Below are positions 29,494 to 40,343 of a stretch of 64,000 nucleotides of DNA, piece after piece. The notes beneath the pieces were generated by a model. That model was not told where the DNA came from and did no database searches. It was given only the letters and a program-made list of their open reading frames with translations. Source of the DNA: SAR86 cluster bacterium AG-313-D11 (GTDB taxonomy: Bacteria; Pseudomonadota; Gammaproteobacteria; Magnimaribacterales; D2472). Location: assembly GCA_003284215.1 (NCBI GenBank), contig QBVW01000001.1, positions 62,001-126,000 on the forward strand, written 5' to 3'. Each line of letters opens with the position of its first letter. The first letter of the stretch is position 1. The position numbers were made by a program, and so were the translations under genes.

Positions 29494-30302
29494 GCTTGGC
29501 ATTTGCGACAAAAGTATGTCGCTCTTTGAGATTGAACTATTCTTTTAATCATTTCTTTTTTGCACGACAGGCAAGTTTTGTTAGTCCGGCCATAGACAGC
29601 TAAATCAATTTTAAAATATCCCTTGTTGCCATCAGGCTGATAGAAATCTTGCAATGTGGTTCCGCCTGCTTTGATAGCTCGTTTCAGAATTTTTTTAGTA
29701 GATAGAGAAATTTTGCTCGCCTCTTTTTTTGTAATTGTTTTACTTTTTCTTGTAGGACGAATTTTTGCTTCAAACAATATCTCATTCGCATAAATATTTC
29801 CTATACCCACTACATGAGCTTGATTCATTAGTGTAGTTTTAATTGGAGAAGAAGATTTTTTAATTTTTTGAAAAAGATATTCTCCATTAAATTCTTTAGA
29901 AAGAGGCTCGGGACCTAGGTTATCTAATAAAAAATGTTCATTTGATTTTTTAATAAAATGCATAGATCCAAATCTTCTTGGATCATTGAAAATTAATTTA
30001 CCACTTTGAAATATAAATTCGACATGATCATGTTTTTTATAAAAATTAGAGTTTTTTTTAGCAATCCTCAGTGTTCCGGTCATTCCCAGATGAATGAGTA
30101 TTTGCGATCGATCTAGATAAATTAATATATATTTTGCTCTTCTGCTGATCTCCTTAACCTTTATTCCGCTTAAGGCGTTAAAAGCTGAGCTATTTACTTT
30201 CCACCGAAGGTTTGGATTGTATATTTTTATAGATTCTATGTTTTGATTAACAAATTCCTGAATGGCTTGAACTGATGTTTCTACTTCTGGTAATTCAGGC
30301 AT
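29490..30302 (-). CDS. mutM: Formamidopyrimidine-DNA glycosylase
   Basis: MPELPEVETSVQ N-terminus, NIYANEILFEAKI, C-terminal zinc finger CLSCKKEM…CRKCQA. Confidence 0.96.
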   Translation of the reverse strand: MPELPEVETSVQAIQEFVNQNIESIKIYNPNLRWKVNSSAFNALSGIKVKEISRRAKYILIYLDRSQILIHLGMTGTLRIAKKNSNFYKKHDHVEFIFQSGKLIFNDPRRFGSMHFIKKSNEHFLLDNLGPEPLSKEFNGEYLFQKIKKSSSPIKTTLMNQAHVVGIGNIYANEILFEAKIRPTRKSKTITKKEASKISLSTKKILKRAIKAGGTTLQDFYQPDGNKGYFKIDLAVYGRTNKTCLSCKKEMIKRIVQSQRATYFCRKCQA

Positions 30303-30371
30303 TTTTGTTATCTAAAAGGTATGTTGCGCATGCGTGTCTAAAAGATAGAAATTATTATGATTGAATTTCAA

Positions 30372-31175
30372 TCATTCATCTTTCCAATCTGGCGATCTTT
30401 TATTTATAAAAGCATCAATACCTTCTTTTGCATCCTCATTAAGAAGATTTTCCGCCATAACCTTTGATGTATATGTGTAAGCCTTAGATAAATCCATTTC
30501 AGCTTGGACATAAAAGGCTTTTTTTCCAGTTTTGATAGTCATAGAGGATTTACTAGCTATCTTGGCTGATAAATCTTTTACGGCCTCATCAAGTTCATTT
30601 TTGCCAATTACATCATTAATTAATCCTATTTTTTTTGCTTTTTTAGCGGAAATTAGATCGCCAGTAAGCAGCATTTGCATTGCATCTTTCCTGCCAACAT
30701 TCCTTGAAAGAGCAACCATTGGCGTTGAACAAAAAAGGCCAATATTGACTCCTGGAGTTGCAAATTTAGACTCTTGCGTTGCAATTGCCAGGTCGCAACT
30801 TGCAACTAACTGACACCCTGCAGCTGTAGCAATACCGTTAACTTCTGCAATAACTGGCTGTGGCACACTAATGATAAGTTGCATCAATGCAGAACATAAT
30901 TCAAAAAGGTTTTTAAAATATTTCTCTCCCTTGTCTTTGCTCTGTCTAGCTGCTGTAATTTCTTTTAAGTTGTGACCGGCACTAAATACATTTCCATTTG
31001 CAGCCAACACTATTACTTTAATAGATTCATCCTTTGATGCACTTTTAAATTCATCTAGTAAAAGATTTATCATTTCTTCGGATAATGAATTTTTAGATAC
31101 CAAGTCATTCATAATGAGGCGAAGGACTCCATTATTGGACCTTTCTTTGATTAAGATTTGTGCATTTTTATTCAT
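30372..31175 (-). CDS. Enoyl-CoA hydratase/isomerase family protein
   Basis: VFSAGHNLKEI, EVNGIATAAGCQLVASCDLAIA; start MNKNAQIL at 31175 avoids overlap with the upstream gene. Confidence 0.9.
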   Translation of the reverse strand: MNKNAQILIKERSNNGVLRLIMNDLVSKNSLSEEMINLLLDEFKSASKDESIKVIVLAANGNVFSAGHNLKEITAARQSKDKGEKYFKNLFELCSALMQLIISVPQPVIAEVNGIATAAGCQLVASCDLAIATQESKFATPGVNIGLFCSTPMVALSRNVGRKDAMQMLLTGDLISAKKAKKIGLINDVIGKNELDEAVKDLSAKIASKSSMTIKTGKKAFYVQAEMDLSKAYTYTSKVMAENLLNEDAKEGIDAFINKRSPDWKDE

Positions 31176-31210
31176 CGTAAATTTATTAAAAGCTATTTTT
31201 TTTTTGAAGT

Positions 31211-31627
31211 CTAATGCATGTTCTCTAATTCTATTTTTGGACATCTATCCATAACAACTTTTAGGCCAGCTTTCTCTGCTAAATCTGCTGCTTCTGCATT
31301 AATTATGCCTAATTGAGTCCAAAGGACCTTAGCTTTTATTTCGATTGATTGTTTGGTGATCCCCATAATTGCATCTGAAGTTCTAAAAATATCGACCATA
31401 TCAATTGTTTCATCAATCGAGCTTAGATCTTTATAACAACGCTGTCCTAAGATTAAATTACCTTCTTCATTAGGATTGACTGGAAAGACTCTATAATCAT
31501 TTTCAATAAGTGATTGCATGACTTTAAAACTGTCTTTTTCTTTCTTCGCGCTAGCACCAACGACAGCAATTGTTGTAACTTCTTTGAGTATTTTTTTTAT
31601 ATAAGATTTAGAGTAATCCAGAATCAT
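31211..31627 (-). CDS. CoA-binding domain protein (YccU-like)
   Basis: VAVVGASAKKEKDSFKVMQSLIENDYRVFPVNP, CPKIE C-terminal motif. Confidence 0.88.
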   Translation of the reverse strand: MILDYSKSYIKKILKEVTTIAVVGASAKKEKDSFKVMQSLIENDYRVFPVNPNEEGNLILGQRCYKDLSSIDETIDMVDIFRTSDAIMGITKQSIEIKAKVLWTQLGIINAEAADLAEKAGLKVVMDRCPKIELENMH

Positions 31628-31667
31628 TGAGTGAACATGAGACTTAATCTCAAACTAAGACCAAACA

Positions 31668-32999
31668 TTATCCGAGCAAATTATTTATTTCAATAAGGTT
31701 TTCAGGACTTAAGGTGCCTGCAGCCAAATGAAGACGAAGAGTCGTAATCAAATAATCATATTTTGCATTGGAGAGATTTCTTTCAGCGCTGTAAAGATTT
31801 TTTTCAGCTTGTAATAAATCAACAATATTTCTCGTGCCTACTTCATAACCAACTTTTGTTGCCTCTAGAGCGCTTGATGCAGAAACAACTGCTTGTTTCT
31901 GAGCACGAAGATTTGCAACCAATGTCACTACATTTGAATACTGACTCCTAACATCTTGTATAACACTTCTCTCAGCAAATAATGCATCCTCTGACGATTT
32001 ATTTGACTCTGCATAAGCTTGTTTAGTTCTTGAGATTACAGCACCTCCCTGAAAAATGGGCATGGATAGCTGAAGGCTGTAGGTATCTCGCTTTGTTTCA
32101 TCTGGAACAGTAATATTGAAAGCCCCACCAGTATTTAATCCATCATAAGCGTACTGATTAGTTTCTGATTCAGTTTGCGCCCCAACAATGTCAACTTTTG
32201 GTAAATGATTTGAGGCAACACTTCTCGCATTATTTTTCGATGCTAGTTTTCTTAAGTTTGCGGCCTGTAATCTAAAATTATTTTCAACAGCTTTTCTTGC
32301 CCATTCTTCTTTAGAAGCAGGAATGGGGTTTGATACATCTAAATCATTCACAAGCCCATCAAGAGAAATAATTTCTCGACCAACCAAAGCATTCAGTGAT
32401 TCTTTTGCGGTATAAACTTCCCCCTCAATTCTTGTTCTTGAGGCAATACTTAAGTCAAAAGCTAATTGAGCTTCTTGAACTTCGGTAACAGCTGCAAGAC
32501 CGACTTCATATCTTTGTCGAATTTGATCGAGTTGTTTTTTAATTGCTTTTTCTTCTGATCGAGCTGCGCTTAAATTATCAATAGCTCTTAAAACGTTAAA
32601 ATAAAGCTCGGCAGTTCTAACAATTAAACCTTGTTGAGAATATGCAAAATCAGCCTCTGCTGCATCTGTGAGAAATTTAGATTGTCTATATTTAAACCAT
32701 GTATCTAAACGAAGTAAGGGCTGCGTAAGACGCGCTGAAGTACTGAAATTATTGTATTGATTTTGAAGATTTCCATTTTGATAATATTCATTCCAGTTTG
32801 TTTGAGCGCTAATTGTTATGCTTGGAAGGAGGGCTGCACGCCCTTGGACTTTAATTTCTTTGCCTGATAAATATGAAAATTCTGCTGATTTATATTGTGG
32901 ATCATTTTCTAATGCATCATTGTAAATATCTAGCAAGCTGTCAGCAGTTGAATTAATGCTAACGGCAAGTAGAAATGTGATCAGATATATTTTTTTCAT
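31668..32999 (-). CDS. tolC: TolC family outer membrane efflux protein
   Basis: Signal peptide, two OEP repeats (RYEVGLAAVTEVQEAQ…; YEVGTRNIVDLLQAEKNLYSAERNLSNAKYDYL). Confidence 0.94.
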   Translation of the reverse strand: MKKIYLITFLLAVSINSTADSLLDIYNDALENDPQYKSAEFSYLSGKEIKVQGRAALLPSITISAQTNWNEYYQNGNLQNQYNNFSTSARLTQPLLRLDTWFKYRQSKFLTDAAEADFAYSQQGLIVRTAELYFNVLRAIDNLSAARSEEKAIKKQLDQIRQRYEVGLAAVTEVQEAQLAFDLSIASRTRIEGEVYTAKESLNALVGREIISLDGLVNDLDVSNPIPASKEEWARKAVENNFRLQAANLRKLASKNNARSVASNHLPKVDIVGAQTESETNQYAYDGLNTGGAFNITVPDETKRDTYSLQLSMPIFQGGAVISRTKQAYAESNKSSEDALFAERSVIQDVRSQYSNVVTLVANLRAQKQAVVSASSALEATKVGYEVGTRNIVDLLQAEKNLYSAERNLSNAKYDYLITTLRLHLAAGTLSPENLIEINNLLG

Positions 33000-33013
33000 A
33001 TTAAAATTTTTTA

Positions 33014-33032
33014 ATGTTTACAGTGCACACAT
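33014..33032. promoter_or_regulatory. Second copy of the 19-bp operator candidate (ATGTTTACAGTGCACACAT)
   Basis: 17/19 identical to 10209-10227; overlaps the end of the tolC -10 box. Confidence 0.75.
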
Positions 33033-33059
33033 TAGAACTTGATAAAGATGGTATGTCAA
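33031..33059 (-). promoter_or_regulatory. Sigma70 promoter of tolC
   Basis: On the minus strand TTGACA (33054-33059) - 17 bp - TCTAAT (33031-33036). Confidence 0.75.
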
Positions 33060-33202
33060 GTTCACTTTACACTTAAATATAATTTATTCTATTTTAGTCT
33101 ATTGTAAAAAAATCTCCTAAAATCTCTTAAATTAATAGCTTTCTTTCAATTTAGTTAGAGTAGAATACTAATTAAAAGTTCATTAGCATCAGGAAATATT
33201 AA

Positions 33203-35092
33203 TTGGCTAAAAATTATGATTCAGAGTCTATAGAAGTTCTATCAGGCTTAGATCCGGTCCGGAAGAGACCTGGCATGTATACAGATACCTCTTGCCCCAA
33301 TCATCTTATTCAAGAAGTTTTAGATAACTCAATTGATGAGGCTTTAGCCGGCCACTGTTCAAAGATAAAAGTAATTCTTCATAAAGAGGGAGCTATTTCG
33401 GTCATTGATGATGGCCGTGGTATGCCAATAGATATTCATCCTGAGCACAAGGTTTCCGGAGTAGAGTTAATAATGTGCAAACTTCATGCTGGAGCAAAAT
33501 TCTCTGGGGAGGATTACAATTTTTCTGGTGGTTTGCATGGCGTTGGAGTATCTGTAGTTAATGCTCTTTCGCAAAATCTCTCTGTAGAGATCAAACGAGA
33601 TAGTCACAAGTTTGAAATGAATTTTCAAGGGGGTGATAAAACTTCAGATTTAAAAAAGGTTGGAGATATAGGCCCTAGAAATACCGGAACCTCCATCAGC
33701 TTTGAGCCTGATCCAAAATACTTTGAGACTATCAATATTGAAAAGAATAATTTAAAGCATCTGCTAAAAGCAAAAGCTGTATTATGCCCAGGTTTAACTA
33801 TTGAATATCATGATGATAAGAAGAATGAGAAGATCTCTTGGAATTATGAAAATGGATTAATTTCGTATTTATCTGAGTCTTCGGGTGATATTGAATTGCT
33901 TCTGGAAGAATCAATTTCTTGTAGCAAACTGGCAGATGATAATGCACTTGATTTTGTGTTGAATTGGTCTACTCAGCCAGCAAAAAATCTAATGAATGAA
34001 TCTTATGTGAATCTTATTCCAACTGCTCAAGGTGGATCTCACATGAATGGTTTCAAAGCAGGTTTATTGGAGTCGGTAAAAGAGTTTTGTGAGTTCAGAA
34101 ATTTAATTCCAAAAGGCTTAAAAATAACAGCTGATGATGTTGTGCAGCATAGCACTTTTGTTATCTCATCAAAGTTAACTAACCCCCAATTTGCGGGTCA
34201 AACAAAGGAGAGATTAGACTCAAAAGACCATCAGGCTTTTGTAAACTCAACAACTAAAGATATCCTCAGTATATGGTTCAATCAACATACAGAGGAGGGA
34301 GAAAAATTAGCTGAATTGGCTATTGCATCTGCTCAGGCTAGATCAAAAGAGATCAAAGTAGTTGATAGAAAGAAAACATTTCAAGGTCCCGCACTTCCTG
34401 GAAAACTTTCAGATTGTAATAGTACAGATCTAAATGAGACAGAGTTATTTTTTGTGGAGGGGGATTCAGCTGGAGGTTCTGCTAAGCAGTCAAGGGAAAG
34501 AAAATTTCAAGCAATTATGCCCCTGAGAGGAAAAATTTTAAATACTTGGGATTTAGAAAGCGCAGAGATTATGAAATCTGCAGAAATAAAAGATATCTCC
34601 ACAGCCATTGGAGTTAATCCAGGAAGCTCAGATATTGAATCTCTGAGATATGGAAAAATTTGTATTTTAGCTGATGCTGATTCTGATGGTCTCCATATTG
34701 CTACATTATTATGTGCGCTTTTTCTGAGACACTACAAGCCATTGATTCAAGCTGGACATATTTATGTGGCCATGCCGCCATTATTTAGGATAGATTGTGC
34801 AAAGGAAGTTTTTTATGCGCTTAGTGAAGATGAAAAGGATTTAATAGTTAAAAAATTAAAGACTAAGCCTGGAAAACCAAAAATAGACATTCAAAGATTT
34901 AAAGGTTTGGGGGAAATGAATCCTTCTCAGTTACGTGAAACAGTCATGGATCCCAAAACGAGAAGATTGGTTCAACTTACCATTACCGCGACTGATAATG
35001 TAAATAGCATGATGGATTTATTGCTTTCAAAGAAAAATGCTGGAGCGAGAAAAGAGTGGCTTGAAAAACGAGGAAAAATAGTAACGGTTTAA
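33203..35092 (+). CDS. parE: DNA topoisomerase IV subunit B
   Basis: [33 protein letters not shown] ATPase and [13 protein letters not shown] Toprim; TTG start. Confidence 0.95.
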   Translation: MAKNYDSESIEVLSGLDPVRKRPGMYTDTSCPNHLIQEVLDNSIDEALAGHCSKIKVILHKEGAISVIDDGRGMPIDIHPEHKVSGVELIMCKLHAGAKFSGEDYNFSGGLHGVGVSVVNALSQNLSVEIKRDSHKFEMNFQGGDKTSDLKKVGDIGPRNTGTSISFEPDPKYFETINIEKNNLKHLLKAKAVLCPGLTIEYHDDKKNEKISWNYENGLISYLSESSGDIELLLEESISCSKLADDNALDFVLNWSTQPAKNLMNESYVNLIPTAQGGSHMNGFKAGLLESVKEFCEFRNLIPKGLKITADDVVQHSTFVISSKLTNPQFAGQTKERLDSKDHQAFVNSTTKDILSIWFNQHTEEGEKLAELAIASAQARSKEIKVVDRKKTFQGPALPGKLSDCNSTDLNETELFFVEGDSAGGSAKQSRERKFQAIMPLRGKILNTWDLESAEIMKSAEIKDISTAIGVNPGSSDIESLRYGKICILADADSDGLHIATLLCALFLRHYKPLIQAGHIYVAMPPLFRIDCAKEVFYALSEDEKDLIVKKLKTKPGKPKIDIQRFKGLGEMNPSQLRETVMDPKTRRLVQLTITATDNVNSMMDLLLSKKNAGARKEWLEKRGKIVTV

Positions 35093-35094
35093 TT

Positions 35095-37377
35095 ATGAAT
35101 AAAAATCCTACTTCTATTAGCTTAAAGGAATACGCAGAGGAGTCTTACCTCAACTATTCAATGTATGTCATTTTAGATCGTGCCCTTCCTCATATCGGAG
35201 ATGGTATGAAGCCAGTGCAAAGAAGGATTCTCTATGCGATGAGTGAGTTGGGTTTAAATGCTGGTTCAAAATACAAAAAATCTGCTAGGACTGTTGGAGA
35301 TGTAATTGGTAAATTTCATCCTCATGGAGATAGCGCTGCATATGAGGCTATGGTGTTAATGGCCCAAAATTTTTCATTTAGATACCCACTTGTAGATGGG
35401 CAAGGGAATTGGGGCACTCAAGATGATCCTAAATCATTTGCTGCAATGCGCTATACCGAATCCAAACTTACAGGATTTGCTGATTTACTTCTTTCAGAGC
35501 TCAAATTAGGAACTGTTGATTGGCAGCCTAATTTTGATGGTTCGCTGCTTGAGCCAACAATCTTGCCTGCGAAGATACCAAGTATTCTGCTGAATGGAAC
35601 CACTGGTATTGCTGTTGGCATGGCAACTGATATCCCATCTCACAACATAAATGAGGTTTTAGATGCTTGTATACATGTGTTAGATAACTCAAAAGCGACA
35701 ACAAAAGACCTATTAAAATTTATCAAAGGCCCTGATTTTAGCAATCCAGCACCCATCATAGTTTCATCAGAAGAACTTGTTGAGATGTATGAGACTGGAA
35801 GAGGCGGATTCAAGATAAGAGCACACTGGGATACTGAGGGTAATGATATTGTTGTGCGAGCTTTGCCTCATCAAGCCTCTGGATCAAAAATTCTTGAGCA
35901 AATCGCAGATCAAATGCAAAAGAAAAAACTTCCTATGGTGGTTGATTTAAGAGATGAGGGAGATCATAAAGAGCCAGTTAGATTAGTAATTTCTTTAAAA
36001 TCAAATCGCATAGATGCATCTGAAGTAATGAACCACCTTTTTGCAACTACAGATTTACAGAAGAATTATCGATCTAATATGAATTTAATTAGTCTAAAAG
36101 GATCTCCAAGAGTATTCGCACTGAAAGATTTAATTGCAGAGTGGCTGAAGTTTAGACAGCAAACTGTAATGCGAAAATTGGAGCATAGATTAGATCAGGT
36201 CCACGATAGAATTCATATTTTAGAGGGCCTATTAATAGTTTATTTAGACTTAGATAAAGTGATCCACATAATTAGAAATAGTGATGATCCCAAAAAAGAG
36301 CTAATGAAAGTTTTTAAAATTTCAGAGATTCAGACAAATGCAATTTTAGAAATTCGCTTGAGACAACTAGCTAAGTTAGAGCAAATTAAGCTTGAGGAAG
36401 AAAAAACTTTACTTGAGGCTGAACGATCTGATCTTGAGAAGATTATCAAATCAAAAACTAGGCTAAAAACTTACATCAAAAATGAGCTTAAAGAAATTAA
36501 AGATAATTTTGGAGATGATAGAAATTCTCCAATTGAATCAGCTTCAGATGCTAAGGCGTTTTCTGAAGAGGAAGTGGTTACATCAGAAGCAGTCACAGTA
36601 ATCCTATCCAAGGCTGGTTGGATCAGATCAGCCAAAGGCCATGATATTAATCCAAGTAGTCTCACCTATAGGGGAGATGACAAGTTACAGCATTTCGCGC
36701 AAGGAAGGAATAATCAGACTACTGTTTTTTTTGACTCAGGCGGTAAAGCATTTTCATTGCCAGCACATTCTTTGCCATCTGCTAGAGGTATGGGAGAGCC
36801 ATTGACTGGAAGAGTTGTTGCTGAGTCAGGTGTTACATTTGAGGGCGTAGCAATTGGTTCTGATGAATCTCAGATCTTAATTTCAAATTCCGCTGGGTTT
36901 GGTTTTATTAGTTCATTATCTAATGCAATTTCAAATCAAAAAAAAGGCAAGCAATTTATGAAAACTCCAGAAGGAGCTAGCGTTATTTCTCCAATTGCAA
37001 TCAATGGAGATCATAAATTTGTTGCAGCAACTTTTTCCTCGCAGGATAATAAAGGGAAGGTAAGTAACAAAATGCTAATTTTTCCTATAGATGAACTTCC
37101 AGTTCTACCCAAAGGAAAAGGAAATAAACTCATCAGCATTTCAACCAAAGCCTTTAAAGAAAAATCAGAGTTTATGATGGATGTTTGTTGTTTAGCAGAA
37201 GATAGTAAGCTTCATATACATCATGAGGGGAAGACCGGTGGAAAAACGTGGTCTTTAAAAGAATTAGAAGAATATATTTCCTCAAGAGCAAAACGAGGAA
37301 GGGTATTGCCTACTGGTTATAATGGAAGGATTGTGCTCGAAGAGATTCCAAAATCTAGCGAAGTTGCTCCTGAATAG
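35095..37377 (+). CDS. parC: DNA topoisomerase IV subunit A
   Basis: [54 protein letters not shown] catalytic Tyr. Confidence 0.96.
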   Translation: MNKNPTSISLKEYAEESYLNYSMYVILDRALPHIGDGMKPVQRRILYAMSELGLNAGSKYKKSARTVGDVIGKFHPHGDSAAYEAMVLMAQNFSFRYPLVDGQGNWGTQDDPKSFAAMRYTESKLTGFADLLLSELKLGTVDWQPNFDGSLLEPTILPAKIPSILLNGTTGIAVGMATDIPSHNINEVLDACIHVLDNSKATTKDLLKFIKGPDFSNPAPIIVSSEELVEMYETGRGGFKIRAHWDTEGNDIVVRALPHQASGSKILEQIADQMQKKKLPMVVDLRDEGDHKEPVRLVISLKSNRIDASEVMNHLFATTDLQKNYRSNMNLISLKGSPRVFALKDLIAEWLKFRQQTVMRKLEHRLDQVHDRIHILEGLLIVYLDLDKVIHIIRNSDDPKKELMKVFKISEIQTNAILEIRLRQLAKLEQIKLEEEKTLLEAERSDLEKIIKSKTRLKTYIKNELKEIKDNFGDDRNSPIESASDAKAFSEEEVVTSEAVTVILSKAGWIRSAKGHDINPSSLTYRGDDKLQHFAQGRNNQTTVFFDSGGKAFSLPAHSLPSARGMGEPLTGRVVAESGVTFEGVAIGSDESQILISNSAGFGFISSLSNAISNQKKGKQFMKTPEGASVISPIAINGDHKFVAATFSSQDNKGKVSNKMLIFPIDELPVLPKGKGNKLISISTKAFKEKSEFMMDVCCLAEDSKLHIHHEGKTGGKTWSLKELEEYISSRAKRGRVLPTGYNGRIVLEEIPKSSEVAPE

Positions 37378-38554
37378 CCTCTCTTAATATTTTTAGACCT
37401 TTCAGAATCATGTCATCTTCGATAATGAGGCTTGGTGCTATGCGAATGGTATTATTATTAGCTTTTAAAATCATTAGCCCTTTTGCATAGCATGCTTTCA
37501 TCATTGTATCTAAATTAAAGTTTTCAGTTACATTTAACTTGCATCCAATCCACAATCCGGAGCTTCTAATCGCATCAAAGCATTTAAACTCTTTGTTGAT
37601 TTCTTTCAGTTCGTTTAAAAATAATTTTTCTTTTTTCTTAACTCCATTAAGTAATGATTTCTTGGATAGCATGGTCATTACTTGCTCAGCAACAGCACAG
37701 GCCAATGGATTGCCTCCAAAGGTAGATCCATGAGAGCCAAGCTGCATGCATTCAGCAATTTCTGAAGATGTTAGTATTGCTCCAATAGGCATTCCTCCAC
37801 CTATACCTTTAGCGCAGCACATTATGTCGGGCTTAACACCAAACTGTTCATAAGCAAATAATGTTCCTGTTCTTCCAGCACCTGATTGCACTTCATCAAT
37901 TATTAACAATGCTTTATTTTGTTTGCATAATTTTTTAATTTTTTGAACAAATCCTTTTTTTGCTTTAATAATTCCTGCTTCTCCTTGAACAAGTTCAAGA
38001 ATTACAGCCGCAGTTTTCTTGGTAATAGCTTTTTCTAGATTTTTTTCTTCATTAAATGGGTGATGCTTGATTCCTTCTGGCATAGGACCAAAACCTTCAA
38101 TAAATCTATCTGATCCATTAAGAGCAATAGCCATCATTGTTCGACCATGAAAAGCATCAGAAAAGGAGACTATCTCATTCTTCTTTTTGCTGATATTTAG
38201 ATATGCATATTTTCGAGCAGTTTTTATTGCGCCTTCAACAGCTTCAGCGCCAGAGTTCGCAAAGAAAACTTTTTCAGCAAAAGTTTGTTTACAGAAAATT
38301 TTAGCTAATCTAAGTGCTGGCTCATTAGTTAGTAAATTCGATAGGTGCCAAATTTTCTTAGATTGATCTGCTAAGGCTTTATTAAGAATTGGATGGCAAT
38401 GCCCCAAACTAGAAACAGCAATTCCAGATGCAAAATCTATGTATTTTTTGTTTTGCTTATCCCAAACTAAAGATCCTTTTGCTTTGGAGGGAACGAACTC
38501 AGCCGGCTTGTATGTCGGCATCATGTAACGGTTGAAATCTGTTCTTGTGACCAT
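37355..38554 (-). CDS. argD: Acetylornithine/succinylornithine aminotransferase family (class III)
   Basis: [53 protein letters not shown]-lysine. Confidence 0.9.
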   Translation of the reverse strand: MVTRTDFNRYMMPTYKPAEFVPSKAKGSLVWDKQNKKYIDFASGIAVSSLGHCHPILNKALADQSKKIWHLSNLLTNEPALRLAKIFCKQTFAEKVFFANSGAEAVEGAIKTARKYAYLNISKKKNEIVSFSDAFHGRTMMAIALNGSDRFIEGFGPMPEGIKHHPFNEEKNLEKAITKKTAAVILELVQGEAGIIKAKKGFVQKIKKLCKQNKALLIIDEVQSGAGRTGTLFAYEQFGVKPDIMCCAKGIGGGMPIGAILTSSEIAECMQLGSHGSTFGGNPLACAVAEQVMTMLSKKSLLNGVKKKEKLFLNELKEINKEFKCFDAIRSSGLWIGCKLNVTENFNLDTMMKACYAKGLMILKANNNTIRIAPSLIIEDDMILKGLKILREAIQEQLR

Positions 38555-38567
38555 ATACCATTGTAAT

Positions 38568-39059
38568 ATGATTAGGATTCAAGAAACTACAGAAAATAAT
38601 TTTTTAATAGAAATTTCTCCTAATTATTCTTTAAGAGGATGGAGTCGAGTATTTTTTTTAGGAAGCATAGCTTTTATCTGCTTTGCTATCGGGTTCTTTT
38701 TTCTTTTTATGGGTGCTGCATTGATCCTACCCTTTGCCGGTTTAGAAGTGATCATTGTTTTAACTTGTTTTTATATTAGTTTTCGTTGGAGCCAGCAGAA
38801 AGAGATTATTTATATCTCGAATGAGAGGATTAAATTAGAGTCAGGGAGGCTAATCAAAGAAAAAAGCTGGGAAGAGTTTAGAAGCTTTGCTGTCCTTGAG
38901 ATAGAAATTGATCAGCACAACTCAAAACAATTTTGCTTTCAATCCAAAGGGAAGAGATTCTATTTTGGCTCATTTTTGAATGAAGAGGATAAGCTAATTC
39001 TTAAAAATGAATTGACAAGAATTATTAGTCACCTAAATGCGTTATCCCCAGGCCTTTAA
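38568..39059 (+). CDS. DUF2244-type membrane protein
   Basis: Two TM segments followed by a conserved soluble C-terminus; start MIRIQETTE at 38568 preferred, because the track start overlaps divergent argD. Confidence 0.75.
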   Translation: MIRIQETTENNFLIEISPNYSLRGWSRVFFLGSIAFICFAIGFFFLFMGAALILPFAGLEVIIVLTCFYISFRWSQQKEIIYISNERIKLESGRLIKEKSWEEFRSFAVLEIEIDQHNSKQFCFQSKGKRFYFGSFLNEEDKLILKNELTRIISHLNALSPGL

Positions 39060-40283
39060 TTTTTTAGTTACCATTTCCATTTTGCCAGTCTGATAATTTA
39101 TATTTTTTATCTCATCAACCTTACCTTCGATGAGGGGTTGAAAATAACTTCGAGCTTTTTTTGTCATTCCAAAACCATCTTTTGTAATAAATCCAGCCGG
39201 AAGTTTTTTTTCAACATTTGCAATTTTTGTTAATGATGCAGAGACTACCTCCCACTTATATGGTTTTGAGCTTTTACGTTTTATTACTGGCATGACGCCA
39301 TTTTGTCCTCTTACAGCAAATTGCACCGCTTTTTTGCCAACCTCATAAGCCTGAGCTCTATCAACGCCTGATGAAAGATGACTAGCACTTCTTTGCAGAT
39401 AGTCGGCAACAGCCCAATGATTTTTTAATTTTAATTTATTGTTGATAAGGTCCGCCAACCGAGGTGCAACACCTCCAAGTTGACTATGACCAAATGCATC
39501 TTTTGAATCTGACTCAGCCAAAAACTTTCCTTTAGAATCCTTAATTCCCTCTGATGCAACGATCACACAAAATCCATTTTTTTTAACCGTATCTTTTACT
39601 TTTGATAAGAATTTTTTTTGATTAAAACTAACCTCAGGAAGCAAAATTATATGAGGTGCGCCTGGATGACTTTCTTGCGCCAAGCAGCTTGATCCCGCGA
39701 TCCAGCCAGCATGTCTTCCCATAACCTCAAGGATAAAAACTTTTGTAGAACTTTCATGCATTGATTCCACATCAAGCGCAGCTTCAATGGTAGAGGTAAC
39801 TACATATTTTGCGACTGACCCAAATCCGGGACAGCAGTCAGTAACAGCAAGATCATTATCTACAGTCTTAGGGATTGCTATACATTGCAGAGGGTAGTTA
39901 AGTTTATTGCTTATCTGAGATATCTTTAAAGCAGTGTCAGCAGAATCATTTCCACCATTATAAAAAAAGTAACCTATATCATGAGCTTTAAAAACATCAA
40001 TTAATCTTTTGTATTCTTTCAAATTCTCTTCTATGCTTTTTAATTTATATCTGCATGAACCAAAAACTCCACCTGGCCGATATTTCAAGCTCTCAATAAA
40101 TTTTTTTGATTCTTTGGAGGTATCTATTAACTCCTCACGTAAAGCTCCCAAGATTCCATTTTTACCCGCATAAACCTTTCCAATCTTCGCAGATTTCTTT
40201 GCTTCTAATATTACCGCGCACGCAGATGCATTGATGACAGATGTAACGCCACCAGATTGAGCGTAAAAAGCATTTTTTTTCAT
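39042..40283 (-). CDS. Pyrophosphate-dependent 6-phosphofructokinase
   Basis: YNGGNDSADT and AIPKTVDNDLAVTD carry the Asp/Lys signature of PPi-PFK rather than the ATP-PFK Gly/Gly. Confidence 0.9.
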   Translation of the reverse strand: MKKNAFYAQSGGVTSVINASACAVILEAKKSAKIGKVYAGKNGILGALREELIDTSKESKKFIESLKYRPGGVFGSCRYKLKSIEENLKEYKRLIDVFKAHDIGYFFYNGGNDSADTALKISQISNKLNYPLQCIAIPKTVDNDLAVTDCCPGFGSVAKYVVTSTIEAALDVESMHESSTKVFILEVMGRHAGWIAGSSCLAQESHPGAPHIILLPEVSFNQKKFLSKVKDTVKKNGFCVIVASEGIKDSKGKFLAESDSKDAFGHSQLGGVAPRLADLINNKLKLKNHWAVADYLQRSASHLSSGVDRAQAYEVGKKAVQFAVRGQNGVMPVIKRKSSKPYKWEVVSASLTKIANVEKKLPAGFITKDGFGMTKKARSYFQPLIEGKVDEIKNINYQTGKMEMVTKKLKAWG

Positions 40284-40312
40284 TGGTTTATAAATTAATT
40301 AATTTGGTCTAT

Positions 40313-40328
40313 GGTAACAAATGTTACC
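40313..40328. repeat. Short inverted repeat GGTAAC-AAAT-GTTACC
   Basis: Perfect 6-4-6 inverted repeat between divergent PPi-PFK gene and mpl. Confidence 0.5.
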
Positions 40329-40343
40329 GACAAATATTTAAAA

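Noticed and set aside
35329-35370. Possible fluoroquinolone-resistance change in the ParC QRDR
   Set aside because: [13 protein letters not shown] retains Ser and Glu at the usual resistance positions; looks wild type.
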